A DNA stretch of 64,000 nt, taken from NCBI RefSeq assembly GCF_020639365.1, contig NZ_JAINUL010000001.1, positions 8,518,951 through 8,582,950 of the forward strand, written 5' to 3'. A program made the translations under genes and the position numbers. Origin of the DNA: Streptomyces flavotricini. Its GTDB lineage: Bacteria > Actinomycetota > Actinomycetes > Streptomycetales > Streptomycetaceae. The notes below the pieces were generated by a model. That model was not told the DNA's origin and did no database searches. It saw only the letters and a program-made list of their open reading frames with translations. Below are positions 17,722-26,907 of this stretch, one piece after another; the first letter of the stretch is position 1; the number at the start of each line of letters is the position of its first letter.

Positions 17722-18109
17722 GTAGTGGTCAACGACAACGGATTCCACCGGTCACCGTCCCGGACGCTGGCCAGGTCCGTCCGTCAGAGACTTCCGGGAT
17801 CAGCAGCGGCGCGGTCATAAGCCGGCTGCCGCCCGTCAAAGGCGGCGGTACGAAGGGCGAAGGCGGTACTGCCGGTGTGCGCGATGCGCTACGAGGCGGG
17901 AGGCCGCTTGCGTATCCGGCTGGCCCGGCCGTGCCCGTCCCCCCCCGGATGCCCGCCACCGCCGGGGACGGCCAGGGTCGGTGATCTGGCGTCCGTTCGG
18001 GTCGGCGGGTAGGTCCTTCAGGGTAATCCGGCTGTGTTTGCGCATGGTCATCCTGCCGGTGAGCAGAAGAGACGCAGCGAGTTGCCTACCCCCTTGGAGG
18101 GCAAGCACG

Positions 18110-18427
18110 ATGACAGACGACGTACGGCCGGGTAACGGGTCCTCGGCGAGCATTTCCGCGGGCGAACAGATCGCCGCCGCGCTGAACAGTCTTCCTCCAT
18201 CCATGGTGGTGGCCCTGAAGCAGTTGATGATCTCATTCGGGTTTCCTGCGACGGGCACTGTCAACGAGATGCCTCCAGGTGTTGCCCCCGCGCTGACCGC
18301 GATCGCGGACGCGTTCTACGGAAGCAGCTCGGGCGGGCAAGGGGCGGGCTCGCGGGGTAGTGGAACCCCGCCCTTCCCGAACACGCCGCCGCTTCCTCCG
18401 CCCCCGCCCGGCGTGATCACCGGCTAG
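18110..18427 (+). CDS. Hypothetical protein with proline-rich tail
   Basis: 105 residues from ATG 18110, with GGAGG 9 bases upstream. The first 70 residues are hydrophobic-helical (GEQIAAALNSLPPSMVVALK; MISFGFPATGTVNEMPPGVA); the last 35 are Gly/Ser then Pro-rich (TPPFPNTPPLPPPPPGVITG). No signal peptide. Function unknown. It stands alone, with the neighbouring regulator convergent to it. Confidence 0.65.
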   Translation: MTDDVRPGNGSSASISAGEQIAAALNSLPPSMVVALKQLMISFGFPATGTVNEMPPGVAPALTAIADAFYGSSSGGQGAGSRGSGTPPFPNTPPLPPPPPGVITG

Positions 18428-18802
18428 CCGCTGCCCGACCAGGGTCCTGGGGCGGGTTCTGCAGCGTCGGCTACCGCTGCCGGCCCCCGCCACGTCGTCG
18501 TCGCTTGCACCGGGATCCCCGCAGGTACGGCCGGTCAGCGGATCGACACCGCGCGCCGAGGACCAAACAGCCGCCCAGTCGGTTCGGGCACGGGCGGACA
18601 ACACATCTGCCCTTCGGACGGGGCGCTGCGCTGCCGGGCCCGCCCTCACGAGGTGGAGGAATCAACTCGTCCCGCTCCTGCCGGATTCCCGATCGGGGTG
18701 CGGGCGGTCCGCGTCGAATTGCCGCCGGGCGCAGTGCACTCGGTGGACGGCTGCGTTTGGCGACGGTGTGAGGGTCGAGGGCGTGAGCCCCGTTGCGCAG
18801 CT
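18428..18802. other. Gene-free stretch between convergent genes
   Basis: No supported coding frame. The 3' flanks of the proline-rich gene and of the SARP gene meet here. Confidence 0.5.
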
Positions 18803-21800
18803 TCACAGGGCGAAGGTCCGGCGCCGATCGCGGTCTGCGGCCATGTCCGCCGCGGCGCGGCGTGCGGCGGCGGCGTGGTGGGGCGCGTTCCAGGCCAGGG
18901 CGACACGTTCGGCCAGCGCGTAGGCGTCGGCCGCGGCCCGGCCTTCGCCTAGGAGGCGGTGGAGGTCAGCCAAGGGGTGGGCGAGTGGGCGGGTGGCGTA
19001 GGCAGCGTTCGCCGCGCCGGCGAACTGGTCCCGGACCGGCCGCAGATGCTCGATCAACAGGGCCGCGGAGTCGGTGTCGGCGTGCAGGACGGCGAGTTCG
19101 CTACGGTAGTCGAGCTCCACGCCGTAGAGGTGGTCTGTCACCGGTTGTTGGGGAAAGAGCACGTCGCGTGCCTCGTCCAGCCGGCCCTGGCGGGCCAGTA
19201 CGAGAGCGTGCGCGACGGCGACGGGGGCGCCTACGGCCTCGTGCACCTCGCGGACGCTGTGCGCGATGTCGGCGGTCCGCCCCTGGGTGAAGCGAATGGT
19301 CCACAGGCCGAGCGTGCGTGGGCCGGTCGCGTGGTGTGCCCCGACCCGCTGGAACAGCTCGTCCGCCTGGGCGTACCGCTCCTCGGCCTCCGTGAACCGA
19401 CCCGCGATGGCGGCGAGCATGGCCCGGGTCGTGACGTTGATGCCGAGCGCCCAGAGCATCCCGTAGCGGTGCGCGAGGTCCAGGCCGTCAGTCGTGTGTC
19501 GGTGGACTGCTGCGGGCTCGTTGCGGACGGCTGCCGCCACAGCGTCGAGGTGCTCGCACACCCAGCGGTGAGCGGGCAGGTCGTGCTCCGCGGCCAGCGC
19601 GCGCAGTTCGGCGACGAGCGGGGGCCGGGTGGCGCCCTGCAGCTCGTACGGCAGCAGCTTCGCCGAGGTCATCACGGCCGAGGCGAGCAGCCGCGGTCCA
19701 CCGACGGAGCGAGCCAGGGCCAGCTGTGCGTCGGCCGCGTCGCGGGCACGCGCGGCGTCCTCGCCGGCCACGGCGTCGGCGAGGACCTGCAGCACGCGGG
19801 CCCGTGTCGCCCCGTCCAGCGAGCGGTCGCGGGCGAGCCGTTCGAGACGGGCAAGCGCGGTCCGGTCGAAGAACCCCTCCAGTCGGCTGCGCCAGGGTGA
19901 GGGCTCGGTCCAGGCCCCGTACACCGCCGCCACCAGGTCGTCGCGATGGGCCCGTACCGCGAGGTCCACGGCCTGCTGCCGGGTACGCCGGGCCGCGGCC
20001 GTGGCGCCGGCGCGGAGCTGGGCCCCGAGCAGGCGCATCAGGAGGGCGAGGGTGGCGTCCGGGTCAGCGTACGGGTCGGCTGTGGCCGCGCTGTGCACGT
20101 CCAGCGCCTGCGCGATCAGCCCGACCGCGACGTCGTGCGCGTACCGCTGCTCCGCCAGCCCGGCAGCGCCCAGGGCGTACTCGACGGCCAGCGGCGCGTT
20201 CACGGCGCTGCCGGATCTGGCGAAGTGGTGGGCGAGCGCGGCCAGGTCGTCGGGCCGCTGCCGGTGCAGCGTCCGGGCGATGCGGTCGTGCAGGCGGGAT
20301 CGCCGTACGCCGGAGAGGTCGGTGTAGACGGTGTCGCGGACCAACGCGTGCACGAAGCCGACCCGGCCGGGTCCCGCCTCGGTCAGCAGGTCCGCGGCGA
20401 GAGCGGCGTCGAGTCCTTCGAGTACGGTCTCCTCGTCCGTGTCGGACGCCTCGACCAGCAGTGCGACGTCCGCTTCCACCCCTACGGCGGCGGCGAGCCG
20501 CACGGCCGCCAGCGCGGCGTCGGGCAGCAGGGCCAGGCGCCTGCGCAGGACGTCCCGGACGCCTTGGGGGACCTCGGAGAGGGCCACCAGCGCCCCTTCG
20601 CTGTCGAGCAGGCGCGCGCTCTCCCAGACGTAGAACGGATTGCCGCCGGTCCGTGCCGTGATCGTGGCCACGGTGGCCCTGTCGACCGGCTTGCGGCAGA
20701 CGGCGTCGACGACGGTCGCGACGTCGCGCGCCGAGAGTCCGCCGAGCGCGATCCGGTGCGGGAGGCGCGGGGCGAGCTGCGCGAGAGTCTTGCCCAGCCG
20801 GTCCGTGACCTCGGCGGGCCGGTAGCAGGCGATGGTGAGCAACGGGACGCCGGTGACGGCGGCCGCTGCTTCGAGCAGGGCCAGCGTTTCCCCGTCGGCG
20901 CGGTGCAGGTCGTCCAGGAGCACCGCGAGGGGGCGCCCGGCGGAGGCGGTGGTGAGCCACGCCGTGAAGGCGCGGTGCGTACGGAAGCGGTCGGCTGCCG
21001 CCTCGTCGCGCGTGGCGGCAGCCGCCCCTTCCGGCTCGTGCAGGAGAACAGCCAGGTCCGCCGTGTGCGCGGGGGGCACCTCCCGGGCGAGCGCACCGAG
21101 TGCCTCCACCCACGCCCAGGCAGGCGGAGCTCCCTCGTGCCCGGGGCAGCGGCCGATCACCACGGTCCAGCCCTCGCGCCGCAGCCGGTGCGCGAACCGG
21201 TCGAGGAAGGCGGACTTGCCGGCCCCCGCTTCGCCGGTCACAAGCAGCAGTCCGCCGGTGGTACGGGCTTCTCGTGCCGCGGTGTCGGCGGCGCCGAGTT
21301 CCTTCTTCCGGCCGAGGAAGAGGGGCTGTCGGCCGGCGGGCAGGGCGCCGGAGCCGGAGTTCTGGGCGCTGCCGTGGCTGGGCCTGGCGATCTCCGTACG
21401 CGGCTCCGGTCCGGCGGTGCCCGGCTGCTGCTCCGGCACGTGCGCGTGCAGCACGTCCAGCTGCTGGTCGAGGAGGGCGTGCTCGAGCTCGACCAGGGCG
21501 CGGGAGGGATCGCAGCCCAGCTCCTCGCGCAGCACCGCCCGGGCTCGGCGTAGCGCGGCCAGGGCGTCGGCGCGCCGCCCGCACGCCCAGTGGGCGAGCG
21601 TGAGCAGCCGCCAGCCCTCCTCCCGCAGCGGGTGCTCGCCCACCAGGGCTTCGGCGGCCGACGCCGCCCTGAGGGTGTGTCCGGTGCGCAGGTCCGCGGC
21701 GAGTGCCAGCTCGCGGGCGTCCGCCCGCAGCGCGGCCAGCCGGGCCGCTTCGGGCCGGGCCCACGTCTCGTCGGAGAACTCCTGGAAGGCGGGGCCCCGC

Positions 21801-22201
21801 CACCAGGCCAGCGCTTCGGCCAGCAGTTGGCGCGCCTGTGCGGCCGGGGCGCGCTGCGCCCGGTCCAGCCGGTCCTCGAACCGCCAGGCGTCCACCGCCT
21901 CCTGGGGGAGGAGCAGGGCGTACCCCGGAGCGGAGGTGACCAGGACCGCAGCGGGCGTGCGCGGCGGCCGATCGGGTTCGAGCACGCGGCGCAGGTTGGA
22001 CACGTAGGCGTGCAGTGACACGGTGGCCTTGGCCGGTGGGGTGCCGCGCCACAGGTCCTCGACGAGGCGGTCGACGGACACCACCGCCCCGCGGGCCGCG
22101 AGGAGGCAGGCGAGCACGGCCCTCTGCCGCGGTGCTCCGAGGGGGACCGGCGTTCCTTTCGTCTCGGCCTCCAATGAGCCCAGCACTCGTATGCGCAACA
22201 C
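18803..22201 (-). CDS. Large SARP-family regulator with AAA ATPase and TPR domains
   Basis: 1132 residues from GTG 22199-22201. Domains: OmpR-like winged helix (about 1-95, LRIRVLGSLEAE ... VSLHAYVSNLRRVLE), bacterial transcriptional activation domain (about 100-250), linker, AAA ATPase with Walker A GEAGAGKS near residue 325 and Walker B LAVLLDDLHRAD near 435, and a long helical TPR-like C-terminus ending RDRRRTFAL. This is the AfsR/large-SARP plan; family members activate secondary-metabolite clusters by recruiting RNA polymerase at direct repeats near -35. No NB-ARC signature is seen, so it is nearer PimR-like regulators than AfsR. Nothing recognisable as its target cluster is next to it. 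Divergent from the hemerythrin operon with 182 bp between. Confidence 0.9.
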   Translation of the reverse strand: MLRIRVLGSLEAETKGTPVPLGAPRQRAVLACLLAARGAVVSVDRLVEDLWRGTPPAKATVSLHAYVSNLRRVLEPDRPPRTPAAVLVTSAPGYALLLPQEAVDAWRFEDRLDRAQRAPAAQARQLLAEALAWWRGPAFQEFSDETWARPEAARLAALRADARELALAADLRTGHTLRAASAAEALVGEHPLREEGWRLLTLAHWACGRRADALAALRRARAVLREELGCDPSRALVELEHALLDQQLDVLHAHVPEQQPGTAGPEPRTEIARPSHGSAQNSGSGALPAGRQPLFLGRKKELGAADTAAREARTTGGLLLVTGEAGAGKSAFLDRFAHRLRREGWTVVIGRCPGHEGAPPAWAWVEALGALAREVPPAHTADLAVLLHEPEGAAAATRDEAAADRFRTHRAFTAWLTTASAGRPLAVLLDDLHRADGETLALLEAAAAVTGVPLLTIACYRPAEVTDRLGKTLAQLAPRLPHRIALGGLSARDVATVVDAVCRKPVDRATVATITARTGGNPFYVWESARLLDSEGALVALSEVPQGVRDVLRRRLALLPDAALAAVRLAAAVGVEADVALLVEASDTDEETVLEGLDAALAADLLTEAGPGRVGFVHALVRDTVYTDLSGVRRSRLHDRIARTLHRQRPDDLAALAHHFARSGSAVNAPLAVEYALGAAGLAEQRYAHDVAVGLIAQALDVHSAATADPYADPDATLALLMRLLGAQLRAGATAAARRTRQQAVDLAVRAHRDDLVAAVYGAWTEPSPWRSRLEGFFDRTALARLERLARDRSLDGATRARVLQVLADAVAGEDAARARDAADAQLALARSVGGPRLLASAVMTSAKLLPYELQGATRPPLVAELRALAAEHDLPAHRWVCEHLDAVAAAVRNEPAAVHRHTTDGLDLAHRYGMLWALGINVTTRAMLAAIAGRFTEAEERYAQADELFQRVGAHHATGPRTLGLWTIRFTQGRTADIAHSVREVHEAVGAPVAVAHALVLARQGRLDEARDVLFPQQPVTDHLYGVELDYRSELAVLHADTDSAALLIEHLRPVRDQFAGAANAAYATRPLAHPLADLHRLLGEGRAAADAYALAERVALAWNAPHHAAAARRAAADMAADRDRRRTFAL

Positions 22202-22383
22202 GTCCGGGAATCTACCGGAGGTGGCGAGAACGAGTCGTCAACGAAGGCTGAACGCCCAGGTCGGAGGTGGTTCCGGCAGGGTCCGTAAGAGACGTCCCAT
22301 GGGTTCGCCAAGCCAACACCAAGTGGCGACGGGCAGTTTCGGTACGTCCATTGCCCCGTATGCGATCCATGGAGTGAGCGAGC

Positions 22384-23073
22384 GTGTCCCCCAGCACCAC
22401 CTCCCAACGACCCCACACCCACGAGATGGTCGTGGTCCACCGTGTCTTCCGCCGTGAGTCGGCGCTGCTGCCGCGGCTGGTCCGGGCCGTCCCTGACGGT
22501 GCGACCGCCCGCGCAGCCCAAGTCGGTGCGCATCTGGCCGAATACATGGAGGGGCTGCGCCACCACCACACCGTCGAGGACGAGACGATCTGGCCGCTGC
22601 TGCGCGAACGTGCCGCGGATGAGGAACTGGTCGCGCGGATGGAGGAGCAGCACACCGGGATCGACACCTGCTCAGCGATGGTCGCCGACCGCGCGCTGCA
22701 CTGGCAGCGGACCGCCGACCGTACGGCGGGGCAGCAGCTCGCGCTGGCATTGGACGAGCACCGTACGGCGCTGCTCGAGCACCTCGACGACGAGGAGCGG
22801 CTGGTCCTGCCCCTAGTGGGCCAACACCTGACCGTCGCCGAGTGGGACGCGGTCGGACGCGGCGGCATGGAGGGCATACCCAAAGAGAAGCTCATGATTG
22901 CGCTCGGTGCCCTGCTCGAGGATGCCACCCCGCAGGAACAGGCCTACTTCCTCGGCAGGGCCCCGTTCATCGGGCGCCTGCTGTGGAAGGCGGTCGGACG
23001 CAGGCAGTACGCGGCGTCCTGCCGGGCCCTGAGGGCCCCGCTCTCCGAGCTCGACGGTGGCGCGGGGCGATGA
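22384..23073 (+). CDS. Hemerythrin-domain protein
   Basis: 229 residues from GTG 22384 with GGAGTGA upstream. The di-iron ligands are in place: HEMVVVHRVFRRE, HHHTVEDETIWPLL, EEQHTGID and DEHRTALLEHLDDEERLVLP. The C-terminal third (LTVAEWDAVGRGGMEGIPKE ... AYFLGRAPFIGRLLWKAVG) matches actinobacterial single-domain hemerythrin-like proteins. Likely an oxygen or redox sensor or iron protein in the cytoplasm. Its stop overlaps the next start as ATGA. Confidence 0.9.
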   Translation: MSPSTTSQRPHTHEMVVVHRVFRRESALLPRLVRAVPDGATARAAQVGAHLAEYMEGLRHHHTVEDETIWPLLRERAADEELVARMEEQHTGIDTCSAMVADRALHWQRTADRTAGQQLALALDEHRTALLEHLDDEERLVLPLVGQHLTVAEWDAVGRGGMEGIPKEKLMIALGALLEDATPQEQAYFLGRAPFIGRLLWKAVGRRQYAASCRALRAPLSELDGGAGR

Positions 23074-24008
23074 CCGTACTCGACTCCGCCCCTACGGCCC
23101 TGGATGCTTACCGGACCTGCGAGTTCGCCACCCTCGCCAGGAGCGGAACTCCGCTTGCCTGGCCCACGGCGGTGGCCCGGCGCCCGGAAGGGACCCTCCT
23201 GTTGACCACCTCCCTGGCCTTCGCGCAGAAGGCGCTGAACGTGCGCCGGGACGGCAGGGTCGCCCTGCTCTTCTCGGACCCGACGGGCAGCGGCCTCGAT
23301 CCCGCCCCGCAGGTCTTCGTGGGAGGCCGGGCCCAGTGCCCGGACGAGATCGCGACCGGCCCGGAAGGGGCGGAGGATTACTGGCGGATGCTTTTCGAGC
23401 GGCAGCCGCACAGCCGTTCGTACCTCTCGCCGCCCATGAGGCCACTGATGCAGTGGTACTACCTACGGCTCCTCATCACCGTCGAGCCCGAGCAGTTGAC
23501 CGTACGGCCGCCCCTGGCAGGGCTGTCGGAACCGGGCGCACCGGCAGCGGTCACCGGTACCGAGGCGCTGTCCGGCGCCGCGCAGCTGAGTCGCTTCCCC
23601 ACGGCCGTACTGGCTGCCCTGGACGCCACCGGGGCGCCGCTGCTCGCCCGGACCCGGCCGCGGCCCACCCCGGCCGGCTACTTGGTGGACGTGCCGCCCG
23701 ACTGCGCGGTGGAACGCGGGCCGGCCTCGCTGCTGGTGCACCGGCACGACGAACGGCTGAACCACATGTACAACGCATCCGTCCGCGGGGACCTGAGGCG
23801 GACCGACGGGGGCTGGTTGCTGGTCCCGTCGGTCGTGGTCGAACCGATGGGCTCGGGACGGCCGACCGACGCGTTCCGCGTCCTGCGGCACACGAAGCGC
23901 TCTACCGACCGCTATCTGGAGCGGCGGGGGCTGTCTCGGCCGACGGTGCAGTGGGACCGCTTCCGTGCCCTGGTGAAGTCCGCGGCGCAGAAGGAGCAGG
24001 CCTCGTGA
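23070..24008 (+). CDS. Pyridoxamine-5'-phosphate-oxidase-like (FMN-binding split barrel) protein
   Basis: 312 residues from ATG 23070, translationally coupled to the hemerythrin gene. The N-terminal split-barrel pattern is seen (CEFATLARSGTPLAWPTAVA, RPEGTLLLTTSLAFAQKALN, DGRVALLFSDPTGSG). A second, less typical half (LSRFPTAVLAALDATGAPLL) is probably a duplicated barrel. Members bind FMN, F420 or heme. The co-translation with hemerythrin suggests a joint redox function. No membrane segment. Confidence 0.8.
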   Translation: MTVLDSAPTALDAYRTCEFATLARSGTPLAWPTAVARRPEGTLLLTTSLAFAQKALNVRRDGRVALLFSDPTGSGLDPAPQVFVGGRAQCPDEIATGPEGAEDYWRMLFERQPHSRSYLSPPMRPLMQWYYLRLLITVEPEQLTVRPPLAGLSEPGAPAAVTGTEALSGAAQLSRFPTAVLAALDATGAPLLARTRPRPTPAGYLVDVPPDCAVERGPASLLVHRHDERLNHMYNASVRGDLRRTDGGWLLVPSVVVEPMGSGRPTDAFRVLRHTKRSTDRYLERRGLSRPTVQWDRFRALVKSAAQKEQAS

Positions 24009-24133
24009 GCTTCCTGATGGCCCGCCTCGCCGCCGCGCTCACGGGCGTCCGGAGCCGCGCCGCACACCCCCGCCCCCGGACCCGGGCCGGCGGTGACCGC
24101 ATGCGGCAGGTGATGCGCTCGCCGCACCACTGA
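24005..24133 (+). CDS. Tiny coupled ORF, third gene of the hemerythrin operon
   Basis: 42 codons from GTG 24005, whose GTGA overlaps the preceding stop. Starts VSFLMARLAAALTGVRSRAA, a short amphipathic helix, then an Arg/Pro-rich tail (HPRPRTRAGGDRMRQVMRSP). The overlap is the main support; homology was not tested. Confidence 0.45.
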   Translation: MSFLMARLAAALTGVRSRAAHPRPRTRAGGDRMRQVMRSPHH

Positions 24134-24558
24134 CGGCGAACTGCATGTGGGTCAGCACAGGCTGGAGGCGGACTCCCGCCTTCGGCCGCCGCTCAGAACC
24201 TGGTGGGCGGCAAGGCCGCCACCGTGTGCACGTTCCCTGAAGAGGCGCCACTCGTTGCCGGACCCGACAGAACATCACCGGCGCGGCTGACGACTGTATG
24301 CAGCCTGCTGTTCTGGGGCACTGTGTTTGTTGCCGAGCGTCCTCCGGCACACCGCCCGATGTGCCGCGACCAGGGGGCGTCACTGCGAGGGTCCGACCAC
24401 TCGAACGCGGAACTGCTGGAAGGCGGGGTGCGGATCCCGCCGGGGCTGATCCCGCTGGAGGTGCCGCCCACCGAACTGCTTGTCGGGGACCTGCTCGACG
24501 GAGTCCTTCGTAACTTCTCCGTGAGAAGGAAGGACGGGATGCGGAGCCCTCAGCGTGT
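24134..24558. other. Remnant-bearing stretch before the IS element
   Basis: A plus-strand frame 24203-24562 has a protein-like middle (LEGGVRIPPGLIPLEVPPTE, LLVGDLLDGVLRNFSV) but no good start or family. Taken as a degraded coding fragment of unknown origin. Confidence 0.3.
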
Positions 24559-24650
24559 GTGATCGACGCCCAGAGCGTCAAGACCTCGACCAGCGTTCCC
24601 GCCGCCAGCCGGGGCATCGACGCGGGGGGCGAGAAGATCGCGGGCCGCTG
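24559..24650 (+). pseudogene. IS5-type transposase fragment
   Basis: Reads VIDAQSVKTSTSVPAASRGI then DAGGEKIAGR, the region around the first catalytic Asp (IDAQSVKTS...GIDAGKKIxGR) of IS5-family transposases. Only about 30 codons survive. The ISL3 element begins about 35 bp further on, and no continuation of this gene is seen on its far side. Confidence 0.6.
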
Positions 24651-24682
24651 GCGAAACCCATCGACAACCGCTGTTCCTGGAA

Positions 24683-24705
24683 GGGTTCTGGCTCAGCTTT
24701 CGTGC
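24683..24705 (+). repeat. Left terminal inverted repeat of the ISL3-type element
   Basis: Starts GGGTTCTGGCTCAGCTTTCG. Exact reverse complement of 26908-26930. Confidence 0.9.
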
Positions 24706-24803
24706 AGTGGCCACGGTGAGTGACAGCTGAGGGTCTCCGGGCGGCATGCGAAGTCGCCCGAAAATGGACGGTGGTCAGTGCAGCGGGGCTGACAGTCCGG
24801 GCC

Positions 24804-26405
24804 GTGGAAGACGTTGCACTCCAGCTGAAGGCGCTGTTGTTCCCGGCGATCGCGGACATCGCGGTGCGGTCGGTGGACGTGGATATCGAGAACGTGCGCC
24901 TTGACGCGCAGTGCACCACGGCCGGCGCCGTCTGCCCGGAATGCGGAGTCTGCTCGACCCGGGTTCACAGCTCCTACCTGCGGTTTCTCGCTGATGTCCC
25001 GAGCGCCGGACGAAGCGTCGTACTCCAGCTGCGGGTCCGGCGGTTCCGGTGCGGGAACACCAAGTGCCCACGTCGGACGTTCGTGGAGCAGATATCCGGC
25101 CTCACCCGCAGACACGGCCAGCGCACCGAACGACTGCGTTCCATCCTGACCGCAGTCGGCCTCGCCCTGGCCGGTCGAGCCGGCGCCCGCCTGGCTGCCG
25201 TGCTTGGCATGTCCATCAGCCGGAGCACGGTCTTGCGCCTGGTCGAGGCGCTGCCCGAGCCGGAGGTGCCGATGCCTCGGGTGGTCGGCGTCGATGAGTA
25301 CGCCACCCGCAAGGGCCGCCGCTACGGCACTGTCCTGGTGGACGTCGAGACCCGTCGTCCGATCGATCTCCTGCCTGATCGAGAGGCATCAAGCCTGGCC
25401 GCCTGGCTCGCCCAGCGGCCAGGGATCGAGGTCGTCTGCAGGGACCGCGCGCCGTTCTTCGCGGAAGGCGCCACAGCCGGGGCACCCCAGGCGACGCAGG
25501 TCGCGGACCGTTGGCACTTATGGCACAACCTCGGGGAAGCCGCTGAGCGTGCGGTGGCCCGACACCGCCAGTGCCTTCGGGTTCTGGTCCCCGATCCCGT
25601 GGCGAAGGCCGACGAACCCGCGCCGCCCGAGGAGAAGACGGACTCGCCATGGCGGAGCGAGCGGTTCGCCAACCGCGTCCGAGCCCGGCATGCCACGGTC
25701 CACGCGCTGCTGGAAGCCGGCCACAGCCGCCGCTCCATTGGGCGTCAGCTCCGGATGACCCACCGCACCGTCAAGAGCCTCGCCGACGCTGCGAAGCCGG
25801 AAGATCTCTTTCGTGGCCAGTGGCAGCACAGCAGGACCTCCGTCCTCGACGAGTACAAGCCTTACCTGGACGAACGTTGGGACGAGGGCTGCACCAACGC
25901 CTGGAAGCTGTGGGAGGAGATCGTTCCCTTGGGCTATCGCGGCAGCTACGGCCGGGTCAGCGCCTACCTGCGAGAGAAGCGCACCTCGCCACGGCCGGTC
26001 ACCGCGCAACCGCCGGCACCCCGCGTGGTGACGAGATGGATCCTCAGTCGACCCGAGACGCTGACCGAGATCGAACAGCTCCGGCTCAAGGCCGTCCTGG
26101 CCAACTGCCCCGAACTCGATGCCCTGACCGGTCACGTCCGGTCCTTCGCCCACATGCTTACCGAACGCCAGGGTGAACGACTCCCGCAGTGGCTCGACGC
26201 CGTCCGCCAGGACGACCTGCCCAGCCTCCACACTCTCGCGGCCGGCATCGACCGAGACCGCGACGCCGTCATCGCCGGCCTGACGCTGCCCTGGAACTCC
26301 GGAGTCGTCGAAGGACACGTCAACCGGATCAAGATGCTCAAGCGCCAGATGTTCGGCCGCGCAGGCTTCGGCCTTCTTCGCAAACGGGTCCTGCTCGCCC
26401 CGTAG
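24804..26405 (+). CDS. ISL3-family transposase
   Basis: 533 residues if started at GTG 24804 (VEDVALQLKALLFPAIADI), which begins the conserved protein; a start at 24720 would lie nearer the IR. Features in order: N-terminal zinc-binding Cys motifs (CPECGVCSTRVHSSYLRFLA; RRFRCGNTKCPRRTF), first catalytic Asp VVGVDEYATRKGRRYG, second Asp VADRWHLWHNL, a helix-turn-helix insert (HSRRSIGRQLRMTHRTVKSL), and the C-terminal Glu in GVVEGHVNRIKMLKRQMFGR. All catalytic residues are present and the frame is unbroken, so it may be active. Confidence 0.9.
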   Translation: MEDVALQLKALLFPAIADIAVRSVDVDIENVRLDAQCTTAGAVCPECGVCSTRVHSSYLRFLADVPSAGRSVVLQLRVRRFRCGNTKCPRRTFVEQISGLTRRHGQRTERLRSILTAVGLALAGRAGARLAAVLGMSISRSTVLRLVEALPEPEVPMPRVVGVDEYATRKGRRYGTVLVDVETRRPIDLLPDREASSLAAWLAQRPGIEVVCRDRAPFFAEGATAGAPQATQVADRWHLWHNLGEAAERAVARHRQCLRVLVPDPVAKADEPAPPEEKTDSPWRSERFANRVRARHATVHALLEAGHSRRSIGRQLRMTHRTVKSLADAAKPEDLFRGQWQHSRTSVLDEYKPYLDERWDEGCTNAWKLWEEIVPLGYRGSYGRVSAYLREKRTSPRPVTAQPPAPRVVTRWILSRPETLTEIEQLRLKAVLANCPELDALTGHVRSFAHMLTERQGERLPQWLDAVRQDDLPSLHTLAAGIDRDRDAVIAGLTLPWNSGVVEGHVNRIKMLKRQMFGRAGFGLLRKRVLLAP

Positions 26406-26461
26406 TCGTGTTGTCAGTGCCTGATGCGAGGATCCGGGCGACCATACGCAAGGAGATCAGC

Positions 26462-26893
26462 ATGGGCACCTGGGATACCGGTCCCTTCGACAACGACACA
26501 GCCGCGGACTTCGCCAATGCGCTCGACGAAGCCGAGCCCGAGGCGCGTGAAGCCCTGATCCGAGGCGTCCTCGTCCGGACGATCGACGCAACCGGCTATC
26601 TCACGGAAGCGGAAGAGGCGGTGGCCGCCGCCGCTTTGCTCGCGGCGCAATGCCCGGGAGGCGAACCCGTCGACATGTCCTACGGCCCGGAAAAGCCCAT
26701 GCCCGTCTTCCCTTCCGACCTTCGGGTACTCGCCGACGAAGCCCTCGCCCGCATCGTCGACGACGAGAATGGGCCGGCCTCAAACTGGGTCGACCCGGAG
26801 GACTGGAAGCAGTGGCGAGCCATACTGACGCGCCTTCGCACAGTGCTTGCCCCGCCACCCCCGTCCATTGCTCTCTTCGACGTCCAGCCGTAA
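26462..26893 (+). CDS. DUF4259 protein, passenger in the IS element
   Basis: 143 residues from ATG 26462, with AAGGAG 6 bases upstream. Shows the DUF4259 opening (MGTWDTGPFDNDTAADFANA, LDEAEPEAREALIRGVL) and the CPGGEPVDMSYGPEKPMPVF, DPEDWKQWRAILTRLRTVL segments. Function of the family is unknown; it is short, acidic and cytoplasmic. It lies inside the inverted repeats, 56 bp after the transposase stop, so it moves with the element. It could be a selfish-element accessory or a captured host gene. Confidence 0.85.
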   Translation: MGTWDTGPFDNDTAADFANALDEAEPEAREALIRGVLVRTIDATGYLTEAEEAVAAAALLAAQCPGGEPVDMSYGPEKPMPVFPSDLRVLADEALARIVDDENGPASNWVDPEDWKQWRAILTRLRTVLAPPPPSIALFDVQP

Positions 26894-26907
26894 CGGAGCG
26901 TCACTCA

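Noticed and set aside
17950..18055. Possible small minus-strand gene starting MTMRKHSRITLKDLPADPNG
   Set aside because: The opening looks real, but the frame becomes Arg/Gly-rich after 35 codons and has no clear end; could be a relic, not supported enough.
23057..24133. 358-codon alternative frame across the FMN-protein gene
   Set aside because: Arg/Pro-rich shadow of the real gene; only its last 42 codons after 24005 are considered because of the GTGA overlap.
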